This document shows, one piece after another, positions 15,145-22,794 of a stretch of 26,878 nucleotides of DNA. Origin of the DNA: an uncultured Prevotellaceae bacterium (GTDB lineage Bacteria; Bacteroidota; Bacteroidia; Bacteroidales; Bacteroidaceae); contig UQST01000036.1 of the NCBI GenBank assembly GCA_900543815.1, positions 1-26,878 of the forward strand, written 5' to 3'. A model generated the notes under the pieces. It saw only the letters and a program-made list of their open reading frames with translations, ran no database searches and had not been told where the DNA came from. The translations under genes were made by a program, and so were the position numbers. Numbering within the stretch: position 1 is the stretch's first letter; every line of letters starts with the position of its first letter.

Positions 15145-16551
15145 TCATGCCTTGAGTTTCCCCTCCAGCTCTGTCACCTTCTTCTGGAAGTCCTTGTCGC
15201 TCTTCAGGCGGTTCTCTATGGTGCGCACGCTGTGAATCACGGTGGCGTGATTGCGGCCTCCCACAAGATTGCCTATCCTACTGGCGGTCAACTGAGTGTG
15301 GTGCTGTGCCAAGTACATGCTCAACTGTCTCACGAGCACGATGTTTGCCTTGCGGCTCTTGCCATATACATCCTCCTGCTTGATCTGGAAGTATTCGCAT
15401 GCGTGCTCCACTATCTGATCTACCGTAATGGTGCGCTTGCGCTCTACATGCATGTTGTGGTTCATGATGCGCATGGCAAACTGCAGATCCACATCGCGGT
15501 TGAACACCACCGAATAGGCCAGCAGGCTCTGCACCACTCCCTCGAGCTCACGCACGCTGTCGCTCACGTTCTGCGAGATATAGTCGATGACCTTCTCGGG
15601 GATTCTGAGTCCGTCGTGCTTGATCTTGCTTTCCAGGATGTCCCTGCGCAGGCGCTCCTCGGGTTTCTCCAGCTCGGCCAGCAGTCCGCTCTGGAATCGG
15701 GTGATCATTCTATCCTCCATCCCCTGCAATGCCGTAGGCGGACGGTCGCTGGTGAGGATGATATGACGACCATTCTGACGCAGGTGGTTGAAGATGTGGA
15801 AGAAGGTGTATTGTGTGGCCTGCTTGCCCACCATCTCCTGTATATCATCCACGATGAGCATGTCGATGCTCTGGTAGAAATGCATGAAGTCGTTTATCCT
15901 GTTCTGGCGAACGGATGACGTGTACTGGACCTCGAAGAGACGTGCACTCAGATAGAGCACCCTCTTGTCGGGGTGAAGCTCCTTCATGCGCGTACCGATG
16001 GCATTCACCAGATGGGTCTTGCCCACTCCGCTGGGTCCGTATATAAAGAGGGGGTTGAAAGTCTGCTGACTGGGATTCTCGGCGATAGAGAGTCCGATGC
16101 TGCGAGGCAACTTGTTGCTCACGCCCTCGATGAAGTTTCCGAAGTTCTGCTTCATGTTGAGACAGGAGTCCAGATCCTGGGGTGCTCCTGCCGCCTGAGC
16201 CATACGCGGCGATTGGTTGGCGGGCACCGCTGCACGGGGCTGCCTGTCCAGCAGGGTCGGTTCGTCACTCTCCACATTCACGGTCTCCTTGCCGGCCACC
16301 TTCACCTCGTACTTCAAGTGCTGGTCGGCACCGAACACCTTGGCGATAGTCATATGCATGATTCTCCGGTAGTGACCTTCCAGATACTCATAGAAGAAAC
16401 TGGAGGGAACGAATATCGTGAGTTCCTTCCTGTCCTGGTCATAGGACTTGAAGCGGATAGGCTCAAACCATGTGTTGAACCTCTGCTCGTCCAAGTTGTT
16501 CCTGATAATGCCCAGGCATTCCTTCCACTTATCGCGTGGTGACTTATCCAT
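15145..16551 (-). CDS. dnaA: Chromosomal replication initiator protein DnaA
   Basis: A 468-aa AAA+ initiator that binds DnaA boxes at oriC and melts the origin. Domain I covers about 1-90 (WKECLGIIRNNLDEQRFNTWFEPI), followed by a variable linker (about 90-130). The AAA+ domain has Walker A GPSGVGKT at 172-179, Walker B LIVDD at 232-236 and sensor I ILTSDRPP at 265-272. The C-terminal domain IV carries the DnaA signature GGRNHAT at 431-437, which contacts the DnaA box. Length is normal. A textbook promoter lies upstream (16608-16639). The next gene on the strand starts 25 bp after the stop. No DnaA-box cluster is seen in the adjoining intergenic DNA, so the origin is not evidently here. Confidence 0.98.
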   Translation of the reverse strand: MDKSPRDKWKECLGIIRNNLDEQRFNTWFEPIRFKSYDQDRKELTIFVPSSFFYEYLEGHYRRIMHMTIAKVFGADQHLKYEVKVAGKETVNVESDEPTLLDRQPRAAVPANQSPRMAQAAGAPQDLDSCLNMKQNFGNFIEGVSNKLPRSIGLSIAENPSQQTFNPLFIYGPSGVGKTHLVNAIGTRMKELHPDKRVLYLSARLFEVQYTSSVRQNRINDFMHFYQSIDMLIVDDIQEMVGKQATQYTFFHIFNHLRQNGRHIILTSDRPPTALQGMEDRMITRFQSGLLAELEKPEERLRRDILESKIKHDGLRIPEKVIDYISQNVSDSVRELEGVVQSLLAYSVVFNRDVDLQFAMRIMNHNMHVERKRTITVDQIVEHACEYFQIKQEDVYGKSRKANIVLVRQLSMYLAQHHTQLTASRIGNLVGGRNHATVIHSVRTIENRLKSDKDFQKKVTELEGKLKA

Positions 16552-16961
16552 CCTTAGTTCTTGAGATTTAATTGCCTTTTAGTCGTTTCCTTGCGAGGAA
16601 TTCTCTGCAAATGTACGCACTTTTTGCACGCGCTCCAAATTTTGCTCCTCATGCTCCCCCACCTTCATCCGCGCCACAAAGCACTGAATTTCAGCATATG
16701 AAGAAACACGCCGTTGTCGCTTTGTCGCGCTTTCGACCCCTCTTGGGCACAAGTGACTGATACATAGCCCAGCACATGGCTTTGACTAATGCATCGAAAC
16801 AGGACACCAAAAGAAGTCCTAACTGCCGATAAACCAAGCGTCAACAAGGTGGCACCGCTTCCCCATGGGGAGTCCCGTTAATTTTGAATAAATTCAATTA
16901 ACGGTGCGGTGGCATCATTGCCGCGTCTGATTGCGGGAGAAATCCCGCCTGGCAGAGCCTG
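16552..16961. other. 410-bp intergenic region upstream of dnaA, with hairpins
   Basis: No gene is seen. Beyond the dnaA promoter the region holds a 12-bp palindrome TCCCCATGGGGA (16860-16871) and an imperfect hairpin (CCGTTAATT-TT-GAAT / ATTC-AATTAACGG, 16875-16904; 13 paired bases with a 2-nt bulge and a 2-nt loop). These lie about 60-100 bp past the stop of the MCE gene and may end or protect its transcript, though no T-tract follows. I looked for TTATCCACA-type DnaA boxes and found none. The stretch 16640-16858 shows nothing I can name. Confidence 0.55.
16608..16639 (-). promoter_or_regulatory. dnaA promoter (TTTG-N20-TAnnTTTG)
   Basis: Plus-strand CAAATGTA (16608-16615) reads TACATTTG on the minus strand, a perfect -7 element. 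CAAA at 16636-16639 reads TTTG, a perfect -33 element, with a 20-nt spacer. The dnaA ATG is about 57 bp downstream. Confidence 0.8.
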
Positions 16962-17846
16962 TTACTTCTCCTTCTTGCCGAAGACAGAGAAGTGCACATA
17001 GCGCTTGGGATGAGCCTTGAGGTCATTGACCAGACTATCGGCGCTCTGTACGGTATGGTTGAGGCTGTTGTACAGCGAGGGGTCCTTCATGAGCAGTCCC
17101 AGCGTACCCTCCTCGCTCTGCATCTGTGCCACCATGCGGTTGACATTGCCTATGGTGCAGTTCACACTGTCCATAGTGCTCTGCAGATTGATTTTGTTGA
17201 GGTTGTCGGTGAGTGCTGCCACATTCTCTCCAGCCTGGGTGAAGGTGCGTGTCATGGCAGGCACATCGCGGGAGAGGAGGCGGTTGAGCTGCTGGCTGCT
17301 CTCGTTGAGATTGGCGGTCAGCGTCTCGGCGTTCTTGAGGATAAGGGGGAGGTTGGGGTCAGCAGCCAGCATGTTGAGCGTGGCCAGCAGAGTATCCACC
17401 CTGGCCAGTACCTGATCAACCTTGGGCATCAAGTCCTCGGCCTTCGACATGAGTCCGCCTTCGTCATTGCCCATGATGGTATCGCCGGGCTGATAGGACT
17501 CGCGGGGATTGGTGGCAAGCAGCATATTGAGCGTGCAGCCGCCCAGCATAGCCTCGTCGAGAGAGGCGCTGCTGCCCTTGGGGATGCGCAGTCCGCGATT
17601 GGTGCATATCTGGATAAGCACCTGTCCGGGATGCTCATAATCATAGATGATATCGCTCACCGTGCCCACATTGTAGCCGTCGGCAAAGACTGTGCTGTTC
17701 TTGCTGAGTCCCTTTGCATTGCTGAAGCGGATGTAGTAGGTACTGCTCGAACTGAAGAGGTTGGCGCCCTTGAGGAACTTGATACCGAAAAAGAGTATCA
17801 TCAGAGCTGCAACGCCTGTGAGACCTATCTTGACTTCTTTTCTCAT
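16962..17846 (-). CDS. MCE/MlaD-family lipid-transport protein
   Basis: A 294-aa protein from the ATG at 17846 (MRKEVKIGLTGVAALMILFFG). An N-terminal membrane anchor (about 6-26) is followed by one MCE domain (about 33-128; YYIRFSNAKGLSKNSTVFADGYNVG, GSSASLDEAMLGG) and a helical, coiled-coil-like region (about 135-290). This is the layout of MlaD/Ttg2C-like periplasmic lipid carriers that work with an MlaE permease and MlaF ATPase to move phospholipids between membranes. Neither partner is in the window. The longer 17933 start lacks resemblance to the family and would overlap the amidase gene, so it was not used. The amidase gene ends 67 bp upstream on the same strand; they may share a transcript. 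Confidence 0.9.
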   Translation of the reverse strand: MRKEVKIGLTGVAALMILFFGIKFLKGANLFSSSSTYYIRFSNAKGLSKNSTVFADGYNVGTVSDIIYDYEHPGQVLIQICTNRGLRIPKGSSASLDEAMLGGCTLNMLLATNPRESYQPGDTIMGNDEGGLMSKAEDLMPKVDQVLARVDTLLATLNMLAADPNLPLILKNAETLTANLNESSQQLNRLLSRDVPAMTRTFTQAGENVAALTDNLNKINLQSTMDSVNCTIGNVNRMVAQMQSEEGTLGLLMKDPSLYNSLNHTVQSADSLVNDLKAHPKRYVHFSVFGKKEK

Positions 17847-17913
17847 TTTACCGTTCTGTATATTCCTTATTATATATATAAGCCGTGCGTGGGAATCCCT
17901 TATCCTGCACCGC

Positions 17914-18651
17914 TCACTTCCTGTATGCCACAAATGCGCGGTAGATGCTCTTGGCCATTGCCGCTATGCCCGCCTGGCTGTTGAGGTATGTCTCCTCCGA
18001 GGGATTGTTGATGTAACCCAGTTCCACCAGCACACTGGGCATGCTGGTAGCCCTCAGCACCAGGAAGCCTGCCTGATGCACACCCTTGTCCAGGCGTCCT
18101 GCCGTGGAGCGGAACTGCTCCTGCACCTTGCGTGCCAGCTTCACGCTCTGGGCCATGTTCTGGTCCTGCATCAACTCGAAGATGATGTAGCTCTCGCTGC
18201 TGTTAGGGTCAAAACCCTCGTACTTCTGCTCGTAGTTGCTCTCCAGCGTGATGACGGAGTTCTCCCGCTTGGCCACTTCCAGATTATCGGCAGCGCGGTG
18301 CATACCCAGCGTGTAGGTTTCTGCTCCGCGTGGTCCCACCTTGCTGGCGGTGCTGTTGGTGTGTATGCTTATGAAGAGGTCGGCCTTTGCGCGGTTGGCT
18401 ATATTGGCACGCTCGTCCAACTCCACGAACACGTCTGTCTTGCGGGTATATATCACCTTGACGTCCTTGCAGTTGTCCTCCACCAGGCGGCCCAGCGCAA
18501 GCGCCACAGCCAAGTTGATATTCTTCTCCTTGCTGAAGCGTCCCTTTGCTCCTCCGTCCCTGCCGCCATGTCCGGCATCAATGACCAACGTAAAGGCGTT
18601 GGCGCACAGGCTCAGCAGCAGAAGCGCTGCGGTAAAGGCTATTCTACTCAT
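17914..18651 (-). CDS. Secreted N-acetylmuramoyl-L-alanine amidase (Amidase_3)
   Basis: A 245-aa zinc amidase that cuts the bond between MurNAc and the peptide stem, acting in the periplasm in cell separation or wall turnover. The signal peptide is MSRIAFTAALLLLSLCANA (1-19). Amidase_3 motifs: VIDAGHGGRDGG with Zn ligand His28, SKEKNINLAVA with Glu42, FISIHTNS with His97, and VLVELGYINNPSEE with catalytic Glu210. The domain fills the whole mature protein and no SPOR or SH3 module follows. The ATG at 18651 is chosen because the signal peptide starts there and a perfect promoter lies just upstream (18672-18702); the open frame extends 50 codons further but without a family match. Confidence 0.95.
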   Translation of the reverse strand: MSRIAFTAALLLLSLCANAFTLVIDAGHGGRDGGAKGRFSKEKNINLAVALALGRLVEDNCKDVKVIYTRKTDVFVELDERANIANRAKADLFISIHTNSTASKVGPRGAETYTLGMHRAADNLEVAKRENSVITLESNYEQKYEGFDPNSSESYIIFELMQDQNMAQSVKLARKVQEQFRSTAGRLDKGVHQAGFLVLRATSMPSVLVELGYINNPSEETYLNSQAGIAAMAKSIYRAFVAYRK

Positions 18652-18671
18652 CGGATTTTTCGATTTAAGCG

Positions 18672-18702
18672 CAAAAGTAATGATTTTGAGTGAAATGACA
18701 AA
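18672..18702 (-). promoter_or_regulatory. Amidase promoter (TTTG-N19-TACTTTTG)
   Basis: Plus-strand CAAAAGTA (18672-18679) reads TACTTTTG on the minus strand, and CAAA at 18699-18702 reads TTTG, 19 nt apart. Transcription would begin at about 18666, giving a leader of about 15 nt before the ATG at 18651. This rules out the longer open frame as the normal start. Confidence 0.75.
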
Positions 18703-18793
18703 GCGTTTGTGACATAAAGGATAATTATTGGGAACAAGGGAACGATGGGGTGTGCGGCGCACTGCGATTGCCAATGCACCGCGCTGCAAATGC

Positions 18794-18835
18794 AAACGCA
18801 CCGCGCTGCGTTGGTTCTCGCAGTGCGGTGCGTTT
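18794..18835. repeat. 17-bp GC-rich hairpin downstream of the TonB receptor
   Basis: Arms at 18794-18810 (AAACGCACCGCGCTGCG) and 18819-18835 (CGCAGTGCGGTGCGTTT) pair with one mismatch around an 8-nt loop. The motif CACCGCGCTGC occurs once more just to the left (about 18777-18787), and GCACTGCG at about 18759-18766, so the element is a small nest of direct and inverted repeats. It lies about 100 bp after the receptor stop. No T-tract follows on the minus strand, so termination there is only possible. Confidence 0.65.
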
Positions 18836-18936
18836 TATGACAAGCTTTGCAGCGGCGGGCAGCAAAGCGGTTTTCGGTGTTCTGCCTTCTGCCCCATCCC
18901 AACTGATGGAAGGGCAAAAGGGACATGAAGCCTCCC

Positions 18937-21027
18937 TTAGAACTTCACCCTGGCGCCTGCCATCACCCAGATGCCAGGCTGCTGCACATTGCCCAGGTCG
19001 TAGTACTTGTGGTTGGTGATATTGGTTCCCAGTACAAACACCTGGTACTGCTCGGCTGTCCACTGCAGCTTGAGGTCGAGGGTGGCATAGGGACTGTAAT
19101 CCACCAGTTGGCCTGTGCTCTCGCCGCGCAGGAAGCCTGTGGAGGGATCCACATAGGTGCCGCTGTAACGCAGGTAGCTGCCCATGCGGTCCTGCCAACG
19201 CACGCTCCAGGTGGCCGACAGGCGGTTCCAGATGCGGTGGTTGAGGCTTGCCACAAACTTATGACGCAGGTACTCCATGGCATAATTGCTCTTGAAGATG
19301 GGGGTGTCATCGTGGCGCTTCTGGTGGATGTAGGTATAGCCCACGCTCAGCGAGCGCAACCAGGTGTTCTTGTCAAACAGCTCGGGGAAGCTCACACGTG
19401 CATCGGCCTGCACGCCCATATTGTCCAGATTGAATGCAGCACTGTGATAGTTATCCTCGGCAGTGTACATCACCCAGTCTATCATGCGGTTGCCGCGATG
19501 ATAGAATCCGCGCAGGGTACCCTGGAATCCTGCAGTGGCATACTGCACGCCCAGCTGTACCGAGCGGTTGTGCTCAGGCTTCAGTCCGCGGTTGCCCTCG
19601 TGTGTAGCGCTCTTGTAATAGAGTTCGGTGAAGGAGGGCAAGCGGAATCCCTTGTTGTAGGAGAGGAAGAGCTTCCATCCTGTGGCGGGACGGTAGGCGA
19701 TATCTACTCCGGGATAGAAGCGGAAACGGTGATCCACGCTGGTGGTCATATTGGCAAGCAGTCCGGCCGAGATGGTCCAGCGGTCAAACAGTATATTATG
19801 CTCCAGATTGTAAGAGACGCTGGTGCGGTCGTCCTGGCGGGTGTATTGGGTGCCATGTCCGTGGCGGGCATCCACATAGTGCTCAGGACTGAGGTCTCTG
19901 CCCAGATTGGTGCTAAGGATACCCTCCTGACGCAGTTCGGCACCCAGCGCTGTCTTGCCGCCCCACCAGTTGAAGTAGCCTCCGGCCTTGATGCCATACA
20001 CATCGGCCTGGTGGAAGTTCTCGCCGAACTGCTTTCCGCGCACGAGCTGGAAATTGTCATAGGTGCGGTTCCAATATACCTGCGGGGTGAAGTGGAACTT
20101 GCCCTTGGTCTCTCCCTGCACCGAGATGAGGTAGCGCTCGTTGCGTTCATACTGGTCGGGATAGGCTGCGCTGTAGAAGGTGTTGGCTCCGTAGGACTTC
20201 TTCGAGAAGCCGAACTGCCAGTCGAGGGTCATGTGCCGGTTGCTGAAGTCGCCCTGATAATAGAGCTGGCCCTTGCGCCAGTCGCTGTTGAGCGTACCGC
20301 CGTCGCTGCGTCCGCCACCGCCGCTTACCCTGTGTCCGGTGCGCCCAAGTATCAGTCCCACACGGGCATCGGCATCAAAGGTGCCAAAGCTGCCGCCCTG
20401 GGCTCCTGCCTCGAGAGTGGTCTCCTGTTCGTGACGGGTGACGATATTGATGGCTCCGCCGAAACTCTGGCCGCCATACACACGGCTGGCGGCACCCTCG
20501 AGCACTTCAATGCGCTCGATGTCGCTGATGCTGACGGGGAAGTCAGCGGCCAGATGTCCTGTGTGTGGATTGCTGATGTTGACACCGTTGAGCAGGATGG
20601 TAATCTGGTCAAAGATGCCGCCATCGATGGAGATGTCCGACTGGATACCAAAGCCACCGCGCTGCCGGACATCCACGCCCGTGGCTAACTTGAATAGGTC
20701 GTTGATACTCTGTACCCCCGCCTGTTCGATGTCCTGACGCTGGAGTACAGTAACGATACGTGCCGACTGCAATTGAGTCAGCGGAGCCAGAGTGCCGCTT
20801 ACGGTCACCTCGTCGAGTGGCTTCACCTCTTCGGTAGGCTCTTCCTTGGGCTCAAGCGCAGGGGCTTGGCTCAACTGGGCTTCCGCCTTGGCAGCCACAC
20901 CGAGGGTGGCCACACTGAGCACACCGATTCTCACCTGACGGTGCAGGCTGGCAAAAGCGCTGTAACCGTGGTGGGCAAACTGCCTCCAGGTAACGACTTC
21001 TGACTTCTGAATCTGTTTGTTGTACAT
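18937..21027 (-). CDS. TonB-dependent outer-membrane receptor, BtuB-like
   Basis: A 696-aa outer-membrane receptor that imports a scarce ligand using TonB energy. An unusually long leader (1-50) carries GYSAFASLHRQVRIGVLSVATL, which I recall from Bacteroidales receptors annotated as vitamin B12 transporters. A TonB-box-like DEVTVSG (72-78) is followed by the plug domain (about 85-200; INDLFKLATGVDVRQRGGFG, DISIDGG, RIEVLEGAASRVYGGQSFGGAINI in parts) and a 22-strand-type barrel to a C-terminal Phe. The receptor class is clear. The ligand is inferred (cobalamin/corrinoid), and no cobalamin riboswitch was recognised upstream. It follows asnA on the same strand after 161 bp. No SusD partner is present, which argues against a glycan receptor. 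Confidence 0.88.
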   Translation of the reverse strand: MYNKQIQKSEVVTWRQFAHHGYSAFASLHRQVRIGVLSVATLGVAAKAEAQLSQAPALEPKEEPTEEVKPLDEVTVSGTLAPLTQLQSARIVTVLQRQDIEQAGVQSINDLFKLATGVDVRQRGGFGIQSDISIDGGIFDQITILLNGVNISNPHTGHLAADFPVSISDIERIEVLEGAASRVYGGQSFGGAINIVTRHEQETTLEAGAQGGSFGTFDADARVGLILGRTGHRVSGGGGRSDGGTLNSDWRKGQLYYQGDFSNRHMTLDWQFGFSKKSYGANTFYSAAYPDQYERNERYLISVQGETKGKFHFTPQVYWNRTYDNFQLVRGKQFGENFHQADVYGIKAGGYFNWWGGKTALGAELRQEGILSTNLGRDLSPEHYVDARHGHGTQYTRQDDRTSVSYNLEHNILFDRWTISAGLLANMTTSVDHRFRFYPGVDIAYRPATGWKLFLSYNKGFRLPSFTELYYKSATHEGNRGLKPEHNRSVQLGVQYATAGFQGTLRGFYHRGNRMIDWVMYTAEDNYHSAAFNLDNMGVQADARVSFPELFDKNTWLRSLSVGYTYIHQKRHDDTPIFKSNYAMEYLRHKFVASLNHRIWNRLSATWSVRWQDRMGSYLRYSGTYVDPSTGFLRGESTGQLVDYSPYATLDLKLQWTAEQYQVFVLGTNITNHKYYDLGNVQQPGIWVMAGARVKF

Positions 21028-21049
21028 TGGTTATTGATAATAAATGAGA

Positions 21050-21066
21050 CGCGTCACCATGACGCG
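21050..21066. other. Small hairpin in the receptor leader region
   Basis: CGCGTCA (21050-21056) pairs with TGACGCG (21060-21066) around a 3-nt loop, 22 bp upstream of the receptor ATG. It may influence translation of the receptor or mark the end of the asnA transcript; no T-tract follows. It does not resemble a cobalamin riboswitch. Confidence 0.4.
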
Positions 21067-21188
21067 CCTTTCTTGCTCTCGTCTTATTGTCTCCAAAATG
21101 TTCTGATGCACAAGGGGCCAGCGGTCTTGCCGTCGGCCGCAGGGCGTTTTATCTCTCCTGCCGGCCTGCTGTCTTCACCCCCAAAATG

Positions 21189-22226
21189 TCAGATGAGAGG
21201 CATGCCTGCCTCGCGGCACTCACAACGCATGCTGTCGGGCCAGATGCTGGACTGGGTTTCGCCGATGTGGGCTTTGTGGAGGAGTATCATGCACAGGCGG
21301 CTCTGGCCTATTCCGCCTCCGATAGAGAGGGGAAGCGAACCTTCGAGCAGGCGGCGATGGAAGAAGAGGCTCTTGCGGTCTTCCTTGCCCTGCAGGGCCA
21401 ACTGGCGCTCCAGAGCCTCGGCATCTACGCGGATACCCATGCTGCTGAGTTCAATGCTCCTGCCCAAGGTGGGATACCACACCAGCAAGTCACCATTGAG
21501 TCCCAGGAATCCTTCCTCGTTGGGGGTGCTCCAGTCATCATAGTCGGGTGCACGCATGTCGTGCTCCTGGCCGTTGGACAACTTGCCGCCGATGCCCATG
21601 ACGAACACAGCCCCATACTTCTGACAGATGAGGTCTTCGCGCTCCCTGGCAGTCTTGTCGGGATACATGCGCAGCAGCTCCTCGCTGTGGATGAAGTGTA
21701 CCTCCTCGGGCAGGAAGTGCTGCAGCTGGGGATAAGTCTCACAGATGTAGAACTCGGTGCGCAGGATGGTGCTGTAGATCTTGCGGACAATGCGCTTGAG
21801 GAAAGCAATGGTACGTTCCTGGGGCAGTATCACACGCTCCCAGTCCCACTGATCGACATAGAGGCTGTGGATATTGTCGAGTTCCTCATCGGGGCGGATG
21901 GCATTCATGTCGGTGATGATACCGAAACCGGGGTCTATCTGATAGTCGGCCAGAGTGACTCTCTTCCACTTGGCCAGACTGTGTACCACCTCGGCTACAG
22001 CCTCGTTCATATCCTTGACAGGGAAACTGACCGGGCGCTCCACACCGTTCAGGTCATCATTCAGTCCCAGCCCGCGCAGCACAAACAGCGGGGCAGTCAC
22101 CCTGCGCAGACGGAGTTCGGTGCTCAGTCCACTCAGAAAAAAGTCCTTTATATTCTTGATGGCCAGTTCGGTCTGCTTCAAATCCAACAGGGCACGATAG
22201 CCCTCCGGTTTCATCAGTTTACTCAT
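21189..22226 (-). CDS. asnA: Aspartate-ammonia ligase (asparagine synthetase A)
   Basis: A 345-aa cytoplasmic class II tRNA-synthetase-like enzyme that makes asparagine from aspartate, ammonia and ATP. Family signatures: IKDFFLSGLSTELRLRRVTAPLF (26-48, read in parts), DLNGVERPVSFPVK, VHSLAKWKR, GIITDMNAIRPDEELDNIHSLYVDQWDWE (in parts), GAVFVMGIGGKLSNG, HDMRAPDYDDW, and the C-terminal SIGGGIGQSRLCM. Length is close to other AsnA proteins (330-345). A TAATTTTG element at 22269-22276 on the minus strand may be its promoter. The TonB receptor follows on the same strand after 161 bp; there is no functional link I can see. Confidence 0.98.
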   Translation of the reverse strand: MSKLMKPEGYRALLDLKQTELAIKNIKDFFLSGLSTELRLRRVTAPLFVLRGLGLNDDLNGVERPVSFPVKDMNEAVAEVVHSLAKWKRVTLADYQIDPGFGIITDMNAIRPDEELDNIHSLYVDQWDWERVILPQERTIAFLKRIVRKIYSTILRTEFYICETYPQLQHFLPEEVHFIHSEELLRMYPDKTAREREDLICQKYGAVFVMGIGGKLSNGQEHDMRAPDYDDWSTPNEEGFLGLNGDLLVWYPTLGRSIELSSMGIRVDAEALERQLALQGKEDRKSLFFHRRLLEGSLPLSIGGGIGQSRLCMILLHKAHIGETQSSIWPDSMRCECREAGMPLI

Positions 22227-22268
22227 CTCTTGTCTTCGTTATTACCGTTTTGCTTTCAAAAAACAAGG

Positions 22269-22276
22269 CAAAATTA
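22269..22276 (-). promoter_or_regulatory. Candidate -7 promoter element for asnA
   Basis: Plus-strand CAAAATTA reads TAATTTTG on the minus strand, a full TAnnTTTG match 42 bp upstream of the asnA ATG. A TTTG -33 box is not evident at the usual 19-21 nt distance. Confidence 0.5.
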
Positions 22277-22456
22277 CACATTTATTTTCACTTTGTCACC
22301 ATACTTGGGCAGAAATGTAAACTTTTGCTTGCCAGAGCAGTCTTTACCCCACCCTATTCTCCCGCCTCTTTGGCTGTAAGAGAGGGCGACTTTTACCCAA
22401 ACAGGATGGCTCTTTTACCAAAAGAGAACGACTGATCCATGATGGGATTTTGCCCT

Positions 22457-22548
22457 GTCTGCCATAATATATAAGGTATAGCCACACGCTTTCACAAGCC
22501 GAATGACTCAGAGAGACGGTACGTCTGACATAATATATAATGTATAGC
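22457..22548. repeat. Pair of 26-bp direct repeats (24/26 identical)
   Basis: GTCTGCCATAATATATAAGG plus TATAGC at 22457-22482 is repeated at 22523-22548 with two changes (C to A at position 6, G to T at position 20), 66 bp start to start. The core CATAATATATAA is very AT-rich. The copies could be duplicated operators, duplicated promoters, or the footprint of an insertion/excision event. Confidence 0.85.
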
Positions 22549-22694
22549 GTCCCGTTACTGCCCTTCTCTTATTGAATCCAAAATACGAAGCAGCCCCCTG
22601 GAAATCGGCCAGGAGCATCAAATCCCGGCAGCATCACCAGGCTGACTGCACCAGGTACTTGCACACAAAAGACTCAGATATCTGGCCCGAATGA

Positions 22695-22725
22695 TTGGAG
22701 GTAAGGGGAAAAGTTCGTACTTTTG
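22695..22725 (+). promoter_or_regulatory. Promoter of the Rpn nuclease gene (TTG-N20-TACTTTTG)
   Basis: TTG at 22695-22697 and TACTTTTG at 22718-22725 match the Bacteroidetes -33/-7 consensus with a 20-nt spacer. Transcription would start at about 22732, some 63 nt before the ATG at 22795, so the upstream TTG start at 22723 is ruled out. Confidence 0.75.
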
Positions 22726-22794
22726 CGACTGTATGGTGCAAGTCACTGCACTTCATCGCATAACATTGTCAAACCATTAAAGAAAGGCAACACC

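Larger units (their letters stand above)
22227..22794. other. 568-bp divergent intergenic region between asnA and the Rpn nuclease gene
   Basis: No gene is seen. From left to right it holds the candidate asnA -7 element (22269-22276), a hairpin CTCTTTT-ACC-AAAAGAG (22410-22426), a 26-bp imperfect direct repeat pair (22457-22482 and 22523-22548), a small hairpin AGACG-GTA-CGTCT just before the second copy, unstructured sequence to about 22690, and the nuclease promoter (22695-22725). Confidence 0.6.

Noticed and set aside
16552..16961. Possible oriC beside dnaA
   Set aside because: No cluster of TTATCCACA-type boxes and no obvious AT-rich unwinding element; the only near match overlaps the dnaA start codon.
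18925..20688. 587-codon open frame on the plus strand opposite the TonB receptor
   Set aside because: It lies wholly antisense to a clearly recognisable receptor, its translation has no family resemblance, and it reflects GC-rich codon usage on the true strand. The same applies to long plus-strand frames opposite oadB, dnaA, asnA, the MCE gene and the GH50-like gene.
21028..21188. Possible cobalamin riboswitch upstream of the BtuB-like receptor
   Set aside because: I looked on the minus strand for the B12-box-like GCCACTG and the GGTGAAAGTC-type core and found neither; only a 7-bp hairpin is visible.
22723..22794. Upstream TTG start for the Rpn nuclease
   Set aside because: The TTG lies inside the -7 promoter element, and the family signature begins right after the ATG at 22795.
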